Below, piece by piece: positions 22,048 to 22,430 of a stretch of DNA of 22,430 nucleotides. The notes below the pieces were generated by a model. That model was not told where the DNA came from. It ran no database searches and saw only the letters and a program-made list of their open reading frames with translations. Numbering within the stretch: the first letter of the stretch is position 1; each line of letters opens with the position of its first letter. Source of the DNA: an uncultured Clostridia bacterium (GTDB taxonomy: Bacteria; Bacillota; Clostridia; Oscillospirales; CAG-272); the NCBI GenBank assembly GCA_947627815.1, contig CANQXN010000010.1, positions 1 to 22,430 of the forward strand. Reading direction: 5' to 3'. The position numbers and the translations under genes are program-made.

Positions 22048-22430
22048 TCAGCGCGCTTTCAGGCGCTTTTGTTCGAGAAGGTCCACGGCTTTTGCCGCTT
22101 TGCGTCCGCTCGAAGCGGCGATGGGCAGTCCGCCGGGGGCGTGGAGCCATTGCCCGGCGAGAATCACGCGGTCGGGGCAGCCTTCGCGGTTGTCGCAGGC
22201 GGCAAAGCTGTGGCGTTTGGCCATGGTAAAGGCCATAAAGGAGCCGACTTGCGCGCCGGTATAGCGGTGATAGGTGGCGGGCGTCCAGCAGTCGAGCGGC
22301 GTAAGGTGTCCGGCGAGAGACGGGCATTGTTCCAGAAGCGCCGCCTCGGTGTGGGCGAGCAGGCGCTTTTTCTCGGCGGCATAGGCTTCGCGATTTTTGG
22401 CAAGCGCGATATAAGATTTGGCGGTATTCT
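22048..22430 (-). CDS. FAD-dependent oxidoreductase, phytoene desaturase-like (C-terminal part)
   Basis: About 126 C-terminal residues are visible; the N-terminal dinucleotide-binding region lies beyond the right edge. The segment TPATYHRYTGAQVGSFMAF followed by DRVILAGQWLHAPGGLPIAA and SGRKAAKAVDLL is typical of the C-terminal FAD-closing region of CrtI/phytoene-desaturase-like NAD(P)/FAD oxidoreductases. These act on polyprenyl or related lipids, but many bacterial members have no known substrate. The stop codon is followed by the terminator shared with the convergent gene. Family is fairly sure; function is open. Confidence 0.82.
   Translation of the reverse strand, partial: NTAKSYIALAKNREAYAAEKKRLLAHTEAALLEQCPSLAGHLTPLDCWTPATYHRYTGAQVGSFMAFTMAKRHSFAACDNREGCPDRVILAGQWLHAPGGLPIAASSGRKAAKAVDLLEQKRLKAR

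Overview
The window looks like a chromosomal stretch from an uncultured Gram-positive anaerobe of the Clostridia, probably a gut Oscillospirales-type lineage. The reasons are strong AGGAGG-type ribosome binding sites, clean TTGACA/TATAAT promoters with 17-18 nt spacers, a DivIC/FtsB-type septum protein, a giant BspA-like leucine-rich-repeat lipoprotein, a TSCPD-domain protein, and a GC level that I judge by eye to be in the mid-fifties. No RNA genes, CRISPR array, transposase or integrase was found.

Layout. 1-391 (-) is the N-terminal part of an alpha/beta hydrolase whose base and codon use differ from the rest. 678-962 (+) is a small FtsB/DivIC-like membrane protein ended by a strong terminator. 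1025-2860 (-) is a GH127-type glycosidase, divergent from an AraC-family regulator (3003-3764, +). The two share a 142-bp control region with two opposing, overlapping promoters and a 21-bp-spaced direct repeat. 3863-7645 (-) is a 1260-residue LRR_5 (BspA-like) surface lipoprotein. 7917-8543 (-) is an SGNH/GDSL esterase. 8996-10693 and 10769-10996 (+) are an AMP-forming acyl ligase and an acyl carrier protein, closed by a bidirectional terminator. 11098-13811 (-) is a tldD-tldE protease operon.

13954-18970 (-) is an apparent four-gene operon transcribed in the order htpG, a degenerate prephenate-dehydratase/ACT-like protein, a TSCPD protein and a phosphoglucomutase. Upstream of htpG lies about 470 bp that holds its promoter and a dense row of short-loop palindromes with a 30-bp direct repeat. 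19439-20922 (+) is a flavin-reductase-family protein translationally coupled to a PlsC-type acyltransferase. After about 400 bp with no convincing gene comes a 211-residue protein (21329-21964, +). Its N-terminus resembles the PLMP/RRXRR segment of IscB-type proteins, it has a second well-placed internal start, and its 5' end is preceded by a partial duplication. 22048-22430 (-) is the C-terminus of a phytoene-desaturase-like FAD oxidoreductase.

How the genes fit together. Most of the window is housekeeping: division, sugar phosphate metabolism, chaperone, protease, lipid synthesis. The GH127/AraC pair looks like a small inducible sugar-scavenging unit. The ligase/ACP pair is a self-contained acyl-activation unit. 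The least conventional items are the PLMP-like dual-start protein with its duplicated leader, the degenerate prephenate-dehydratase-like protein co-transcribed with htpG, the palindrome array, and the ligase that appears to start at an AUC codon.
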